Below are positions 1-8,234 of a stretch of 45,997 nt of DNA, piece by piece. The translations under genes and the position numbers were made by a program. Every line of letters begins with the position of its first letter. Within the stretch, counting starts at the first letter, position 1. The notes beneath the pieces are model-generated. The model had not been told where the DNA came from and made no database searches. It saw nothing but the letters and a program-made list of their open reading frames with translations. The stretch comes from Verrucomicrobiota bacterium (lineage in GTDB: Bacteria > Verrucomicrobiota > Verrucomicrobiia > Verrucomicrobiales > Verrucomicrobiaceae): assembly GCA_009885695.1 (NCBI GenBank), contig VFKE01000122.1:1-45997 (forward strand), given 5' to 3'.

Positions 1-243
1 GTGGGGCTTGAAAAAAACCTTCCCAACACCAAACGCCCACCGCTGCCTCCAAGTGTTTCTCCCGGCAGCCACGGCGGCTCGCACGGTTATTTGATGAACG
101 AATTTGTCACGTCAATTCTACAAAACCGCAAACCGCTCGTGGATGTCGCCTTGGCGCTCAATATGACGGTTGCGGGCATTGTCGCGCATCAATCTGCTCT
201 GAAAGATGGCGAGCTGATGAAGATTCCGCAGTTCAAACTCTAA
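1..243 (+). CDS. Gfo/Idh/MocA-family oxidoreductase, C-terminal fragment
   Basis: The frame is open from the left window edge to a stop at 241-243, so only the last ~80 residues are visible and the true start lies outside. The segment [17 protein letters not shown] followed by [18 protein letters not shown] resembles the end of NAD(P)-dependent Gfo/Idh/MocA-like sugar dehydrogenases common in Verrucomicrobiota and Planctomycetota, where a His-rich GSHGGSHG loop precedes the last helices. The Rossmann domain and catalytic Lys are outside the window. It lies 28 nt upstream of an enolase-superfamily dehydratase on the same strand, so it is probably an earlier gene of the same catabolic operon. 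The GTG at position 1 should not be taken as the start. Confidence 0.7.
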   Translation: MGLEKNLPNTKRPPLPPSVSPGSHGGSHGYLMNEFVTSILQNRKPLVDVALALNMTVAGIVAHQSALKDGELMKIPQFKL

Positions 244-271
244 AATTGCCAGCGGCAGGAACTCACCCATT

Positions 272-1450
272 ATGAAAATCACCGCCATCGAAACCCATGT
301 CTGCCATGCGCGCATGCGCAACTGGATTTTCGTCAAAGTCATCACCAACCAACCCGGCCTTTGGGGCTGGGGTGAGGCCACGCTGGAATGGCATACTCGC
401 GCGGTCGTTGGTGCGGTGGAGGACATCACACAACTGCTCATCGGCGAAGACCCGCGCCGCATCGAGCATCTGTGGCAGATGATGTATCGCCAGCACTTCT
501 GGCATGGCAACGGCATCGTGCGCGGCACCGCCATCAGTGGCATCGACATCGCCCTGTGGGACATCCTCGGCAAAGTTCACGGCGTGCCAGTGCATCAACT
601 CTGGGGCGGCCCGGTGCGCGATTATATCCGCCTCTACTGCCATCTCGGTGGCGGCAAGATGGAGGACTTTTATGAGACCGATGTGAGCGATCCAAAACGT
701 TTCGGCGAACTCGCGCAACAAGCCGTGGCCGACGGCTTCACTGCGTTCAAATCCATGGCGGTGCCGCCAACGATGTCACTCGAAGGCAACGCACCCGTGC
801 GCTATGCCGAACGCTGCGTCGCCGCGATGCGCGATGCGGTCGGGCCGGACATTGACATCATGGTGGACTGCCATGCCCGCCCATCACCACGCATGGGCAT
901 GCTCTTCGCCAAGGCGCTGGAGCCGTATGACCTCTATTTCTTCGAGGAACCATGCTGGCCGGAAACGATCGATGATATCGCGCTCATCCAGCGCGCGGTG
1001 AAAACTCCGATCGCCACCGGTGAGCGGCTCGTCTCGCAGCACGCCTTCCGCGAGGTGCTGGAGAAGCGCGCCTGTTCCGTGCTGCAGCCCGACATCACCC
1101 ATTGCGGCGGCCTGACCGAAGCGCGTCGCATTGGCGCCATGGCCGAGGCATACCGTGTCTCCCTCGCACCGCACAACCCGCAAGGGCCAGTAAGCACCGC
1201 CGCCTCGCTGGAACTCGGCTTCGCTACACCGAGTTACATGATTTGTGAAAGCGTTCACAGCGACGTGCCATGGCGTCAGGATGTCGTCACCGAAGGCTTC
1301 ACGGTCGAACCCAAAGGACGCATCGTCCGCCCCAACACCCGCCCCGGCCTCGGCATCGAAATCAATGAGGCGGAAGTGAAAAAGCATCCCTTCCAGCAAG
1401 AAACCCTGCAGCGCGTGTTCTATCGCGACGGATCCGTCGGCGACTGGTAG
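272..1450 (+). CDS. Mandelate racemase/muconate lactonizing enzyme family, galactonate-dehydratase-like
   Basis: 392 residues, full length for the enolase superfamily. The N-terminal capping domain (about 1-115) reads like D-galactonate dehydratase (VGWGE-type GWGEATLEW, then [20 protein letters not shown]). The barrel carries the expected metal ligands: D199 in [10 protein letters not shown], the Glu pair 225-226 in FFEEP, and E251 in TGERL. D274 (LQPD) and H301 ([10 protein letters not shown]) form the His-Asp dyad usual in dehydratases of this group. The likely reaction is Mg-dependent beta-elimination of water from a sugar acid to a 2-keto-3-deoxy acid, in the cytoplasm. The DapA-family aldolase 34 nt downstream fits the next step. 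The exact substrate (galactonate, another aldonate or a uronate-derived acid) cannot be read from the sequence. Confidence 0.88.
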   Translation: MKITAIETHVCHARMRNWIFVKVITNQPGLWGWGEATLEWHTRAVVGAVEDITQLLIGEDPRRIEHLWQMMYRQHFWHGNGIVRGTAISGIDIALWDILGKVHGVPVHQLWGGPVRDYIRLYCHLGGGKMEDFYETDVSDPKRFGELAQQAVADGFTAFKSMAVPPTMSLEGNAPVRYAERCVAAMRDAVGPDIDIMVDCHARPSPRMGMLFAKALEPYDLYFFEEPCWPETIDDIALIQRAVKTPIATGERLVSQHAFREVLEKRACSVLQPDITHCGGLTEARRIGAMAEAYRVSLAPHNPQGPVSTAASLELGFATPSYMICESVHSDVPWRQDVVTEGFTVEPKGRIVRPNTRPGLGIEINEAEVKKHPFQQETLQRVFYRDGSVGDW

Positions 1451-1454
1451 AGTT

Positions 1455-1475
1455 TTCATCCTTCATCCTTCATCC
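1455..1475 (+). repeat. Three tandem ttcatcc units in the aldolase leader
   Basis: Three perfect 7-bp units (ttcatcc) followed by a pyrimidine run fill most of the 34-nt gap between the dehydratase stop and the aldolase ATG. No purine-rich Shine-Dalgarno sequence is present there. A related run (tccttcatcctttcat) lies just past the 3' end of thyA near 30090-30105. Confidence 0.7.
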
Positions 1476-1484
1476 TTTGTTATC

Positions 1485-2390
1485 ATGCTCTCCGGCGTAC
1501 TTCCCGTTGTCCAACTCCCGTATCACGACGATGAAACCATTGACTGGCAAACACTGCGCCGGGAGGTGGACTTTGTTTTTCAAAATGGCGCGCATGGCAT
1601 CGTGGCCGCGATGGTCACCGAAGTGCTGCGTCTCACTGACGCTGAGCGCGATGAGTTGACAGTGCGCCTCGTTGAATTTGCCGGCGGTCGCGGGCCGGTC
1701 GTGGCGAGCGTGGGCGCCGAAAGTTCCTGGCAGGCCGCGCGCCACGCCCGCGCGGCGGAGCAAGCGGGCGCAGCCGCACTGATGGCCATTCCTCCGACGA
1801 ACACGCGCGCCTCTGCGAGCGAGGTGATAAGCTATTACGAACGCATTCTAGCCGCGACTTCCGTGCCGCTGGTGGTGCAGGATGCCAGCGGCTATGTTGG
1901 CACGCCGTTGCCCATTGCGGCACAGGCGGACCTGTTTCGCCGCCATCCTGAGCGCGTGATGTTCAAGCCCGAAGCTCAACCACTGGGACAGAATCTTTCA
2001 CTGCTGCGCGAGGCCACCGAAGGCAAGGCGGCGATCTTCGAAGGCAGTGGCGGGATTGCCCTGCTGGATTCGCATCGACGCGGCCTCGCCGGCACCATGC
2101 CGGGCGCGGAAATCGTCTGGGCCATCCGCGCCGAATGGGATGCGCTGGAAGCGGGCGACCTTGTGCGTGCCACCGCCTTGCAGGGACTCATCGCGCCGCT
2201 TGTATCGTTGCAATATGGTCTCGATGGTTTCCTTTCCATCGAGAAACTGCTGCTGCATCGCCAGGGTATTTTTCCAAACCGCCTGGTGCGCGGGCCGGTC
2301 GGTTTCAAACTCGATGCCGCCACCGAAAACGAAGCACTGCGACTGTTCGCCGCGCTGCGTGAACTCTGCCTGCTTCCTGCCATCCCATGA
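1485..2390 (+). CDS. DapA (dihydrodipicolinate synthase/KDG aldolase) family protein
   Basis: 301 residues, typical for class I aldolases of the DapA/NAL superfamily (TIM barrel). The Schiff-base Lys is K161 in MFKPEAQ, the same number as in E. coli DapA. The usual Tyr of the YNVP motif is not in its normal context: the segment is LVVQDASGYVGTPL, with Gln-Asp where Tyr-Asn is expected and a Tyr four residues later. With a sugar-acid dehydratase immediately upstream, cleavage of a 2-keto-3-deoxy sugar acid is more likely than lysine biosynthesis. The stop overlaps the start of the next gene by ATGA, indicating translational coupling. No Shine-Dalgarno sequence precedes the ATG. Confidence 0.85.
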   Translation: MLSGVLPVVQLPYHDDETIDWQTLRREVDFVFQNGAHGIVAAMVTEVLRLTDAERDELTVRLVEFAGGRGPVVASVGAESSWQAARHARAAEQAGAAALMAIPPTNTRASASEVISYYERILAATSVPLVVQDASGYVGTPLPIAAQADLFRRHPERVMFKPEAQPLGQNLSLLREATEGKAAIFEGSGGIALLDSHRRGLAGTMPGAEIVWAIRAEWDALEAGDLVRATALQGLIAPLVSLQYGLDGFLSIEKLLLHRQGIFPNRLVRGPVGFKLDAATENEALRLFAALRELCLLPAIP

Positions 2391-3148
2391 ATCAACCCTT
2401 TCCAGCACAGCCTGTTGCCATGATCAGCGGCGGCCTCGGTGACATCGGCAAGGCTGCCGCGCACGCTATGCAGCGGTCAGGTTGCCGCGTCTCCATCGGC
2501 GACGTGCATCCAACTTCGCCGGCTGCCAACGGATTTCACTATCATCAGGTGGATGTCAGCAACGAAGCCTCCGTTGTCGCGTGGTTCGATGCGGTTGAGT
2601 CACATTTCGGACAGACTGCGTCGGTCATCGTGGCCAACGCGGCCATCGTCATCATTGGCAGCGTCATGACCGCCACCGTGGAGGAATGGAACCGGACGAT
2701 GCACGTCAACTTAACCGGTGCCTGGCTCACGGCGCGCACAGGCGCACAGCGCATGCTGGCTGCCGGACTGCCGGGCCGCATCGTGTTCGTCGGAAGTTGG
2801 GCGGGCCATGCGCCGCATGTGCATATCGCCGCCTACTGCGCGGCAAAGGCCGGGCTGCGGATGCTCGCGCAAACGATGGCGCTGGAACTCGCCGACAAAG
2901 ACATTCTGGTCAATGAGGTTGCGCCCGGTTATGTCGATGCCGGATTAAGCGGACAGTTTTTCAAAAAAAATGCCGGGGAGGCCGAGCGTGCGCGCGCCGT
3001 GGTGCCGAACAAGCGGCTCATCGAGGCGGAGGAGGTCGCGCAAGCCATCGCCTATCTGTGCTCGCCGCACCATCGCAATCTCACCGGCTCCACCCTTCTG
3101 ATCGATGGCGGCCTTTCCCTTCAGCATGGCCGGGAACATCGCGACTGA
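2387..3148 (+). CDS. Short-chain dehydrogenase/reductase (SDR)
   Basis: 253 residues, classical SDR length. The cofactor loop is GGLGDIGKA (glycine-rich TGxxxGxG variant) near residues 15-23. The usual NNAG is replaced by ANAAIV. The catalytic Ser lies in FVGSWAG and the Tyr/Lys pair in YCAAK. The C-terminal ITGSTLLIDGG-type signature appears as LTGSTLLIDGGLS. It probably oxidises or reduces a sugar or sugar acid with NAD(P). The start overlaps the aldolase stop (ATGA) and the next gene starts 3 nt after the stop, so it is embedded in the catabolic operon. Confidence 0.88.
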   Translation: MNQPFPAQPVAMISGGLGDIGKAAAHAMQRSGCRVSIGDVHPTSPAANGFHYHQVDVSNEASVVAWFDAVESHFGQTASVIVANAAIVIIGSVMTATVEEWNRTMHVNLTGAWLTARTGAQRMLAAGLPGRIVFVGSWAGHAPHVHIAAYCAAKAGLRMLAQTMALELADKDILVNEVAPGYVDAGLSGQFFKKNAGEAERARAVVPNKRLIEAEEVAQAIAYLCSPHHRNLTGSTLLIDGGLSLQHGREHRD

Positions 3149-3151
3149 TTG

Positions 3152-4558
3152 ATGAAAACACTGCTGCACCACCGCTTCCCCGGATTCCGCGCTCGCGTAG
3201 GTGTAAGCCGCTGGGACATCACACCCGATCTGGACGTGTGCGCGAAAAATTGGGGTGCGGCGGAAAGTTCGTTCGCCACAGGTATCCATCGCCGCCTAAC
3301 AGGGACGGCGCTGGCGATCGCGTCGAGCAAGACCAACGACCCGCCCTTGCTGCTGCTGAGCCTGGATCTTGGTTGGTGGCGCTGTCGTCACGACAGTGCT
3401 GCCCTGCGCTCGCAAGTGCTGGAGCAACTGGCATTGCCGGATACCAACGTCATCATTCACCTCACCCACACGCACGCTGGACCGGCGCTCGACTCGGATG
3501 CTCCGGCGGAAGCAAATCCCGATGCGACCCGTGACTACCTCGCGCGCCTCACGGAGTCTTGCGTGCAGGGCGGACGCGAAGCCCTTGAAAAACTGGAGCC
3601 CGCCACCGCGCTCTTTGGTCAGGGCCGCTGCGCGCTGGCCACCAATCGCGATCTGATCGACCCGGCAAATCCGGATCGTTACCTCAGCGGCTTTCATCCC
3701 GGCGCACCCGCCGATGACAAGCTTCTCGTTGCGCGTGTGCTCGCCGATGATGGCCGCACACTCGCCACGCTGGTGAACTACGCCTGTCATCCCACCACGC
3801 TCGCCTGGGAAAATACGCTCATCTCGCCTGACTACCCCGGTGCGATGCGTGAATTGATTGAAACCCAGACCGGCGGGGCATTTTGCCTTTTCCTGCAGGG
3901 CGCGTCGGGTGAACTCGCCCCCGCTGAGCAATACAGCGGCGACCCCAACCTGGCCGACCGCCATGGCCGCGAACTGGGCCATGCCGCGCTGTCCGTCCTG
4001 GTGCCCATGGCCGAGGGTTGCTCGCATCTGAATTACGATGGCCCCATTGAGTCCGGTGCTCCGCTGGCGATGTGGCATGCCTGCAAACAATCCTTAAGCG
4101 AGTCACTGCGCGCCACAGTCATTGCGGAGCAGTTCGAACTGAAGGGCGATCTTCCATCGGTATCGACAATCGATGCCGCGCTCGCAATAGAGCCTGATGG
4201 CTTTCAGCGGGAACGACTGCTGCGCAAACGTCGCATTCGCATGTCAGTGGGGGACGGCACTTATCTCACCGAGAAACTCTGGCTCTGGCGGGTTGGTGAT
4301 GCTGCAATATGCGCGGTGCCGTTCGAGCCTTACTCGGCATTTCAGACCACGCTGCGGGCGATGTTTCCTGAAATTCCACTGCTCGTGCTCGGCGTGTCCA
4401 ACAACACCATCGGCTATCTGCCGCCAGAATCACTCTACGATCTCAATCTTTATCCCGTATGGCAGACACCCATCGCCCGTGGTGGTCACGAGCGCCTTCT
4501 TGCCAGTGCCGTCACTGGATTTCGCGAACTTTTCCCCAACAATAAACCACAACAATGA
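3152..4558 (+). CDS. Neutral/alkaline non-lysosomal ceramidase-like hydrolase
   Basis: 468 residues starting at the ATG at 3152; a TTG lies one codon earlier, directly after the SDR stop. The protein resembles the N-terminal catalytic domain of neutral ceramidase-like proteins widespread in Verrucomicrobiota and Planctomycetota. It has an early GVSRWDITP segment, a His cluster THTHAGPALD, NYACHPTTLAW, and LFLQGASGELAP in the place of the metal/active-site loop. These His residues are plausible zinc ligands. No signal peptide is obvious. In a sugar-acid operon, action on an N-acyl or glycosidic substrate is as likely as ceramide hydrolysis, so the family name should not be read as a function. 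The stop overlaps the next start by ATGA. Confidence 0.75.
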   Translation: MKTLLHHRFPGFRARVGVSRWDITPDLDVCAKNWGAAESSFATGIHRRLTGTALAIASSKTNDPPLLLLSLDLGWWRCRHDSAALRSQVLEQLALPDTNVIIHLTHTHAGPALDSDAPAEANPDATRDYLARLTESCVQGGREALEKLEPATALFGQGRCALATNRDLIDPANPDRYLSGFHPGAPADDKLLVARVLADDGRTLATLVNYACHPTTLAWENTLISPDYPGAMRELIETQTGGAFCLFLQGASGELAPAEQYSGDPNLADRHGRELGHAALSVLVPMAEGCSHLNYDGPIESGAPLAMWHACKQSLSESLRATVIAEQFELKGDLPSVSTIDAALAIEPDGFQRERLLRKRRIRMSVGDGTYLTEKLWLWRVGDAAICAVPFEPYSAFQTTLRAMFPEIPLLVLGVSNNTIGYLPPESLYDLNLYPVWQTPIARGGHERLLASAVTGFRELFPNNKPQQ

Positions 4559-5601
4559 ACCGACGCACTTTCATTCACAGTTCCGCAGCCATGGCCGCAT
4601 CTATAACTTATGGCGCGGAGGAGAAGCATTTTCGCATTCATCAGTGGCAGCGTGATGCCCGCAATCCAATCCTGCCGCCGGGCGGTGGTGACTTCGATGT
4701 GAAATGCTGCATGAACCCATACGTTGTGACGCATGAGGGTCAATATTGGCTCTTCTATGCCGGAGCCGACGCCAAAAACCATCGCCGCATCTGCCTCGCC
4801 ACCTGTCCCATCGGCGATGTCGGGTCGTGGAAACGCCACGGCTCGCTCCTTGAACTGGGAGGGAAAGGGTCGTTCGATGAACGATGGACTGTGCTTCCAT
4901 GTGTTCATCGCATCGGCGGGAAGTGGCACATGTATTACACGGGACTCTCCGCCGACAGCGGTGCTGGGTTACAGGCATTTCGCGGCATCGGTCTGGCCAC
5001 CAGTGACGATTTGCTTCATTGGAAAAAAACTTCAGATGAACCCGTCCTGCTCGGCGATGGCTATCCTGAATGGCCCAACAACAAAGGCATAGCCGGTGGC
5101 GGTCCCATCATTGAAGTGCCGCAGCCCGATGGTCGCACGCTCTACCGTATGTATTACACCCTTGCCACCGGCACTCCCAGCAAAGACTTGCTCGTGGGTC
5201 AGGCCAAACAGGCTGTCATCGCCCACTCATATGATGGCATCACCTGGACAGACCGGCGCGTGGTGCTGCGACCCCGGCTTGATGCGCCTTATGAAAATGC
5301 TGCCACGATCGCTCTTAATTGTTGGAAGACTAAAACAGGCTGGCGCGCACTCTATGCCGGCATCGGCACCCAGTTCGGGGCTTATTCCATCTGCGAAGCA
5401 GCCAGCGATGACGGATTGAAATGGGAACGAGGCGCGCCCGGTGAAAACCTGGCCCTGCCTCCAGGCCCAGCCGCCTGGGAAAACAAGATGACATGCTATC
5501 CGCATATCGTGCAGGAAGACGGCAAACTGCGCCTCTTCTACTGCGGCAACGGTTACGGCGCCACCGGTATCGGCACAGCGATAGCAGAACCGTTGAGTTA
5601 G
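4555..5601 (+). CDS. Exported five-bladed beta-propeller, glycosidase-like (GH43/GH32/GH130-type fold)
   Basis: 348 residues. The N-terminus MNRRTFIHSSAAMAAS has a twin-Arg-like pair and a short hydrophobic stretch, suggesting Tat or Sec export. A blade motif recurs five times: YWLFYAGAD, WHMYYTGLS, YRMYYTLAT, WRALYAGIG and LRLFYCGNG, each preceded by an aromatic/acidic strand. This is the layout of five-bladed glycoside hydrolases and phosphorylases. DEDG-like catalytic carboxylates cannot be assigned with certainty. It is the last gene of the operon (ATGA overlap with the ceramidase-like gene) and may release the sugar or sugar acid that the upstream enzymes degrade. Confidence 0.75.
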   Translation: MNRRTFIHSSAAMAASITYGAEEKHFRIHQWQRDARNPILPPGGGDFDVKCCMNPYVVTHEGQYWLFYAGADAKNHRRICLATCPIGDVGSWKRHGSLLELGGKGSFDERWTVLPCVHRIGGKWHMYYTGLSADSGAGLQAFRGIGLATSDDLLHWKKTSDEPVLLGDGYPEWPNNKGIAGGGPIIEVPQPDGRTLYRMYYTLATGTPSKDLLVGQAKQAVIAHSYDGITWTDRRVVLRPRLDAPYENAATIALNCWKTKTGWRALYAGIGTQFGAYSICEAASDDGLKWERGAPGENLALPPGPAAWENKMTCYPHIVQEDGKLRLFYCGNGYGATGIGTAIAEPLS

Positions 5602-5708
5602 TTTCCAGCAGGAGCGTGATCTTGATGGTTGGACTTTTGCATGAGTAAGTCACTGAACCGCGCCCGGGGCACTGGGAACTGCTTCTCGGAATACATAATT
5701 TCTGACAC

Positions 5709-5926
5709 TTGGAGCATTTATAAAAAGACGTAGCCGCATCTCGTAAGAGTGCGGGAAGAAGCCACGGCAGCCAACGAAGCGTGCCTATTTCCGTGTTTTC
5801 GCTTCGCGGCTGCGGGGAGAGCTTCCACATTTCCCGCGTTCTCACGAACGCGGCTACGAACGCGGCTACGAACGCGGCTACGGACGCAGCTACGAACGCG
5901 GCTACGAAATTATTTAACCGCTCTAG
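5709..5926 (+). repeat. Dispersed intergenic repeat, copy A (inverted relative to 29877-30040)
   Basis: This segment matches, in reverse complement, the one at 29877-30040. Shared blocks include aaaaagacgtagccgcatct near one end, the tcgtaag/gcgggaa pair, gccaacgaagc-like, ggctgcggggagagc, cccgcgttctcacgaac and the taaccgctcta end. It contains short hairpins such as ccgcgttc-tcac-gaacgcgg. Its two ends are loosely complementary, so it looks like a non-coding MITE-like element. Copy A is about 50 bp longer because of a 12-bp tandem expansion. It fills the convergent gap between the operon ending at 5601 and the minus-strand operon ending at 5985; no credible gene is seen in this 383-nt gap. 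Confidence 0.75.
5844..5903 (+). repeat. 12-bp tandem repeat, five units
   Basis: Five consecutive 12-bp units of acgaacgcggct; the fourth is acggacgcagct. A partial unit follows. The unit is derived from the cgcggctacg end of the dispersed repeat it sits in. The second copy of that repeat has a single unit, so this is a local expansion. Confidence 0.9.
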
Positions 5927-5984
5927 CTATCGACTATTCACTATCAGCTCCGTTTTTAGGGTTATCGGATCGATTGCGCAGAAA

Positions 5985-8234
5985 TCAGGTCAGGCCGCGC
6001 AGCAACCTAAGCAGCCAGTCTATTCCGAGCAGAATGCTAAGAAGCAGGATTAAAGTGAATCCATTCCACAGATCAAGTGTTCGCACTCTCGACACGGGCA
6101 CCTTCTTGATATTTTCCAATGCTCTCCATGTGGCCGGGTCGGCCCGGTTGATGCGCTGGCCACCGGTGTCTCGCGCGATGCGGGTGAGATTTGCCTCGTT
6201 GACGTGCGGGTCGGAGAGTTCGGCGGTGCTTTCTTCGACATCGAAGGCGATGAGCGTGTCGGCTGCGATCTTATCTTCGATGACCACCGTAGCTGTGACT
6301 TTGTGCTGTCCTGTGATCGTGGCAGCAAAGCGGGTGGTGTATATGCCGGCGTTTGCAGGGTCGGGTGAGAAGTCAAGCGGCAGTTGTTTGCCATCAGGCA
6401 AGGTTACCTGGGCCTGTACTTTTGTCTTGGGCAAGGCTTGTGAAATCTGCACATCGGCGCGCAATACTACAATCTGCCCCGGTTCATAGCGGCTGCGGTC
6501 GGGCTCGAGATTAAGGCTCACGTTGCCCGAGCTCAGGCGGATGGGTGCCAGGGCGCGCAGGGCTTGCTGCCAGAAGACCTGATAGGGTGTTGGTCCTTCG
6601 GTTGCAGGGGGGAGCATTTGCCACTTCCAAAGTGTGTCGGTGGCGATGAAGAGCACGCGACCACGGCCGACAGTGTGTTCCGCAATGAGGATGAGCTTGC
6701 CGTAGGGGTTGGCGAGCTGGGTGGCTTCTGCGAGCACTGTTGCCGCGGGCTTCTTGCGCAGCGGTGCGTAAATCTGGTCCATTGGAGGGAGTTCAGCCCA
6801 GAAGCTGGCGGGCAGATCTCCAGGCGCGGCGAAGAACGATGAGGACAGACCCTCAGGCGTGACGTGCACCGTCACCGGGCCGGCCACAGGCGTGCCTGAT
6901 TCCCGGGACAATTCCACTGGCAGCAACGCGGCCAGCGCGGGTTGTTCCATCATCTTGAGCAGGTTGGGACCGCCGATTACGACAAGTGATTTTCCCTCTT
7001 CCTCTACCAACTCTTTCAATGACATGGCAAATCCCCGTGGCCAGCGTCGTGGATCCACGCTGCCAAGCACAACCGAATCGAAGGCAGCGAGATCGCCGCG
7101 TGATTGTGGAAATCCGGTCACCTGCGTCCTTCGATCCGGCTCGGTGAGTTGTACAAAGGCATTTTCACCGCGCGAGAGAAACGCGGTGAGCGTGAAGCTC
7201 GGGTCGTCCTCAAAAATGCGGCGCAGGAATTTGAAGTCCCAGCGCCAGTTGTCTTCAATGAACAAAACCTCGTTTCGTGAGCCAACCACCTGCACGCTAA
7301 ACTTGCGCGTGTGCGTGGTGTTATTGTCACCTTCAGGAGCACCTTCAATTTCCACGGAGTATTCCTTGAGGCCAGCCGTTTCAGGTTGAAATGACAAGCT
7401 CACCAACTTTTCATTTTGATTTACGCTGAATTTGAAGGGTTGTGTGCCCACGAGTTTTTCGCCTTCCTTCAACTGAAGCGTGAGTGATTTTCCAACGAGG
7501 CCCTCCTGCCGCATGGAAATGGAAAATCTTGATTCCGCGCCGAGAAGCACCCGGCGCGGTGCTTGAATCTGAGTGATGGATAAATGCGGGGCCTCAGCCC
7601 CGGCCCGGGCTGATGCGGGCGAGAGCGTGTCCACGGGGAGGCCGATGTGTCGGGACACTTCCGCGACATCGCGCGTGCCGAAGTCGTGACCATCACTCAC
7701 CAGCAGCACGCGTCCGCCGGGGGCAATCGTGGCGTCCGGGTCACGCTGCTGGCGGCAGTATTCCCACGCATCAGTGAGGCTGTCTGCATAGCGTGTGGTG
7801 ATCCCGTCCGCCGATAGTGCGGCAAAGTCAGTTGGAAAAATCGAGCGCGCGTGCCCGTCGAAGGCAAACCAGTGCACGTTGGTGGAGGTCAGTTTGTCTT
7901 GCAGTCCATTCTTCTTAAGCCATTGCATGGCCTCCGTGAGCCGACTGGCGGGCGCGGTGACATCCTTGATGCCCATGCTCTTCGATGCATCGAGCAATAC
8001 CAGAACCGGTGGACCTTCATACTCGATGCCGCGGTAGGAAATAACAGGCTGCAGCATGCAGACTGCGAATACGAAGATAATTGCCACTCGCAATGCGCCG
8101 AGGATGAGAAGCCATCGAACCGGCACCCGCTTCCGCGCAAGCTTCAGCGTGCCAAAAATAAGCAGCAGCAGAAGTGCAAATGTGATGAGCCCCACTGCCC
8201 AGAGCGGTAATATGGGAGTCCAACTGATGCTCAT
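5985..8234 (-). CDS. VWA-domain membrane protein (BatA/BatB-like partner of MoxR system)
   Basis: 749 residues from the ATG at 8234, which overlaps the upstream stop by ATGA; the frame is open further upstream but that part is inside the BatA-like gene. Two N-terminal membrane helices (about 8-33 and 41-62) precede a von Willebrand A domain whose MIDAS begins LVLLDASKSMG (DxSxS) and continues with LLVSDGHDFG. A middle region with Ig-like strands follows. A Rossmann-like segment (FDSVVLGSVDPRRWP, LVVIGGPNLL, GRGRVLFIATDTLW) resembles the glutamine-amidotransferase-like domain found in such proteins. A last membrane helix lies near the C-terminus. It is the distal gene of the operon. The VWA domain probably faces the periplasm or cytoplasm as a substrate/metal sensor acted on by MoxR; this role is inferred. 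Confidence 0.82.
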   Translation of the reverse strand: MSISWTPILPLWAVGLITFALLLLLIFGTLKLARKRVPVRWLLILGALRVAIIFVFAVCMLQPVISYRGIEYEGPPVLVLLDASKSMGIKDVTAPASRLTEAMQWLKKNGLQDKLTSTNVHWFAFDGHARSIFPTDFAALSADGITTRYADSLTDAWEYCRQQRDPDATIAPGGRVLLVSDGHDFGTRDVAEVSRHIGLPVDTLSPASARAGAEAPHLSITQIQAPRRVLLGAESRFSISMRQEGLVGKSLTLQLKEGEKLVGTQPFKFSVNQNEKLVSLSFQPETAGLKEYSVEIEGAPEGDNNTTHTRKFSVQVVGSRNEVLFIEDNWRWDFKFLRRIFEDDPSFTLTAFLSRGENAFVQLTEPDRRTQVTGFPQSRGDLAAFDSVVLGSVDPRRWPRGFAMSLKELVEEEGKSLVVIGGPNLLKMMEQPALAALLPVELSRESGTPVAGPVTVHVTPEGLSSSFFAAPGDLPASFWAELPPMDQIYAPLRKKPAATVLAEATQLANPYGKLILIAEHTVGRGRVLFIATDTLWKWQMLPPATEGPTPYQVFWQQALRALAPIRLSSGNVSLNLEPDRSRYEPGQIVVLRADVQISQALPKTKVQAQVTLPDGKQLPLDFSPDPANAGIYTTRFAATITGQHKVTATVVIEDKIAADTLIAFDVEESTAELSDPHVNEANLTRIARDTGGQRINRADPATWRALENIKKVPVSRVRTLDLWNGFTLILLLSILLGIDWLLRLLRGLT

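Noticed and set aside
5844-5903. Possible CRISPR-like repeats
   Set aside because: Units are contiguous 12-mers without spacers and lie inside a dispersed repeat; no cas genes are present.
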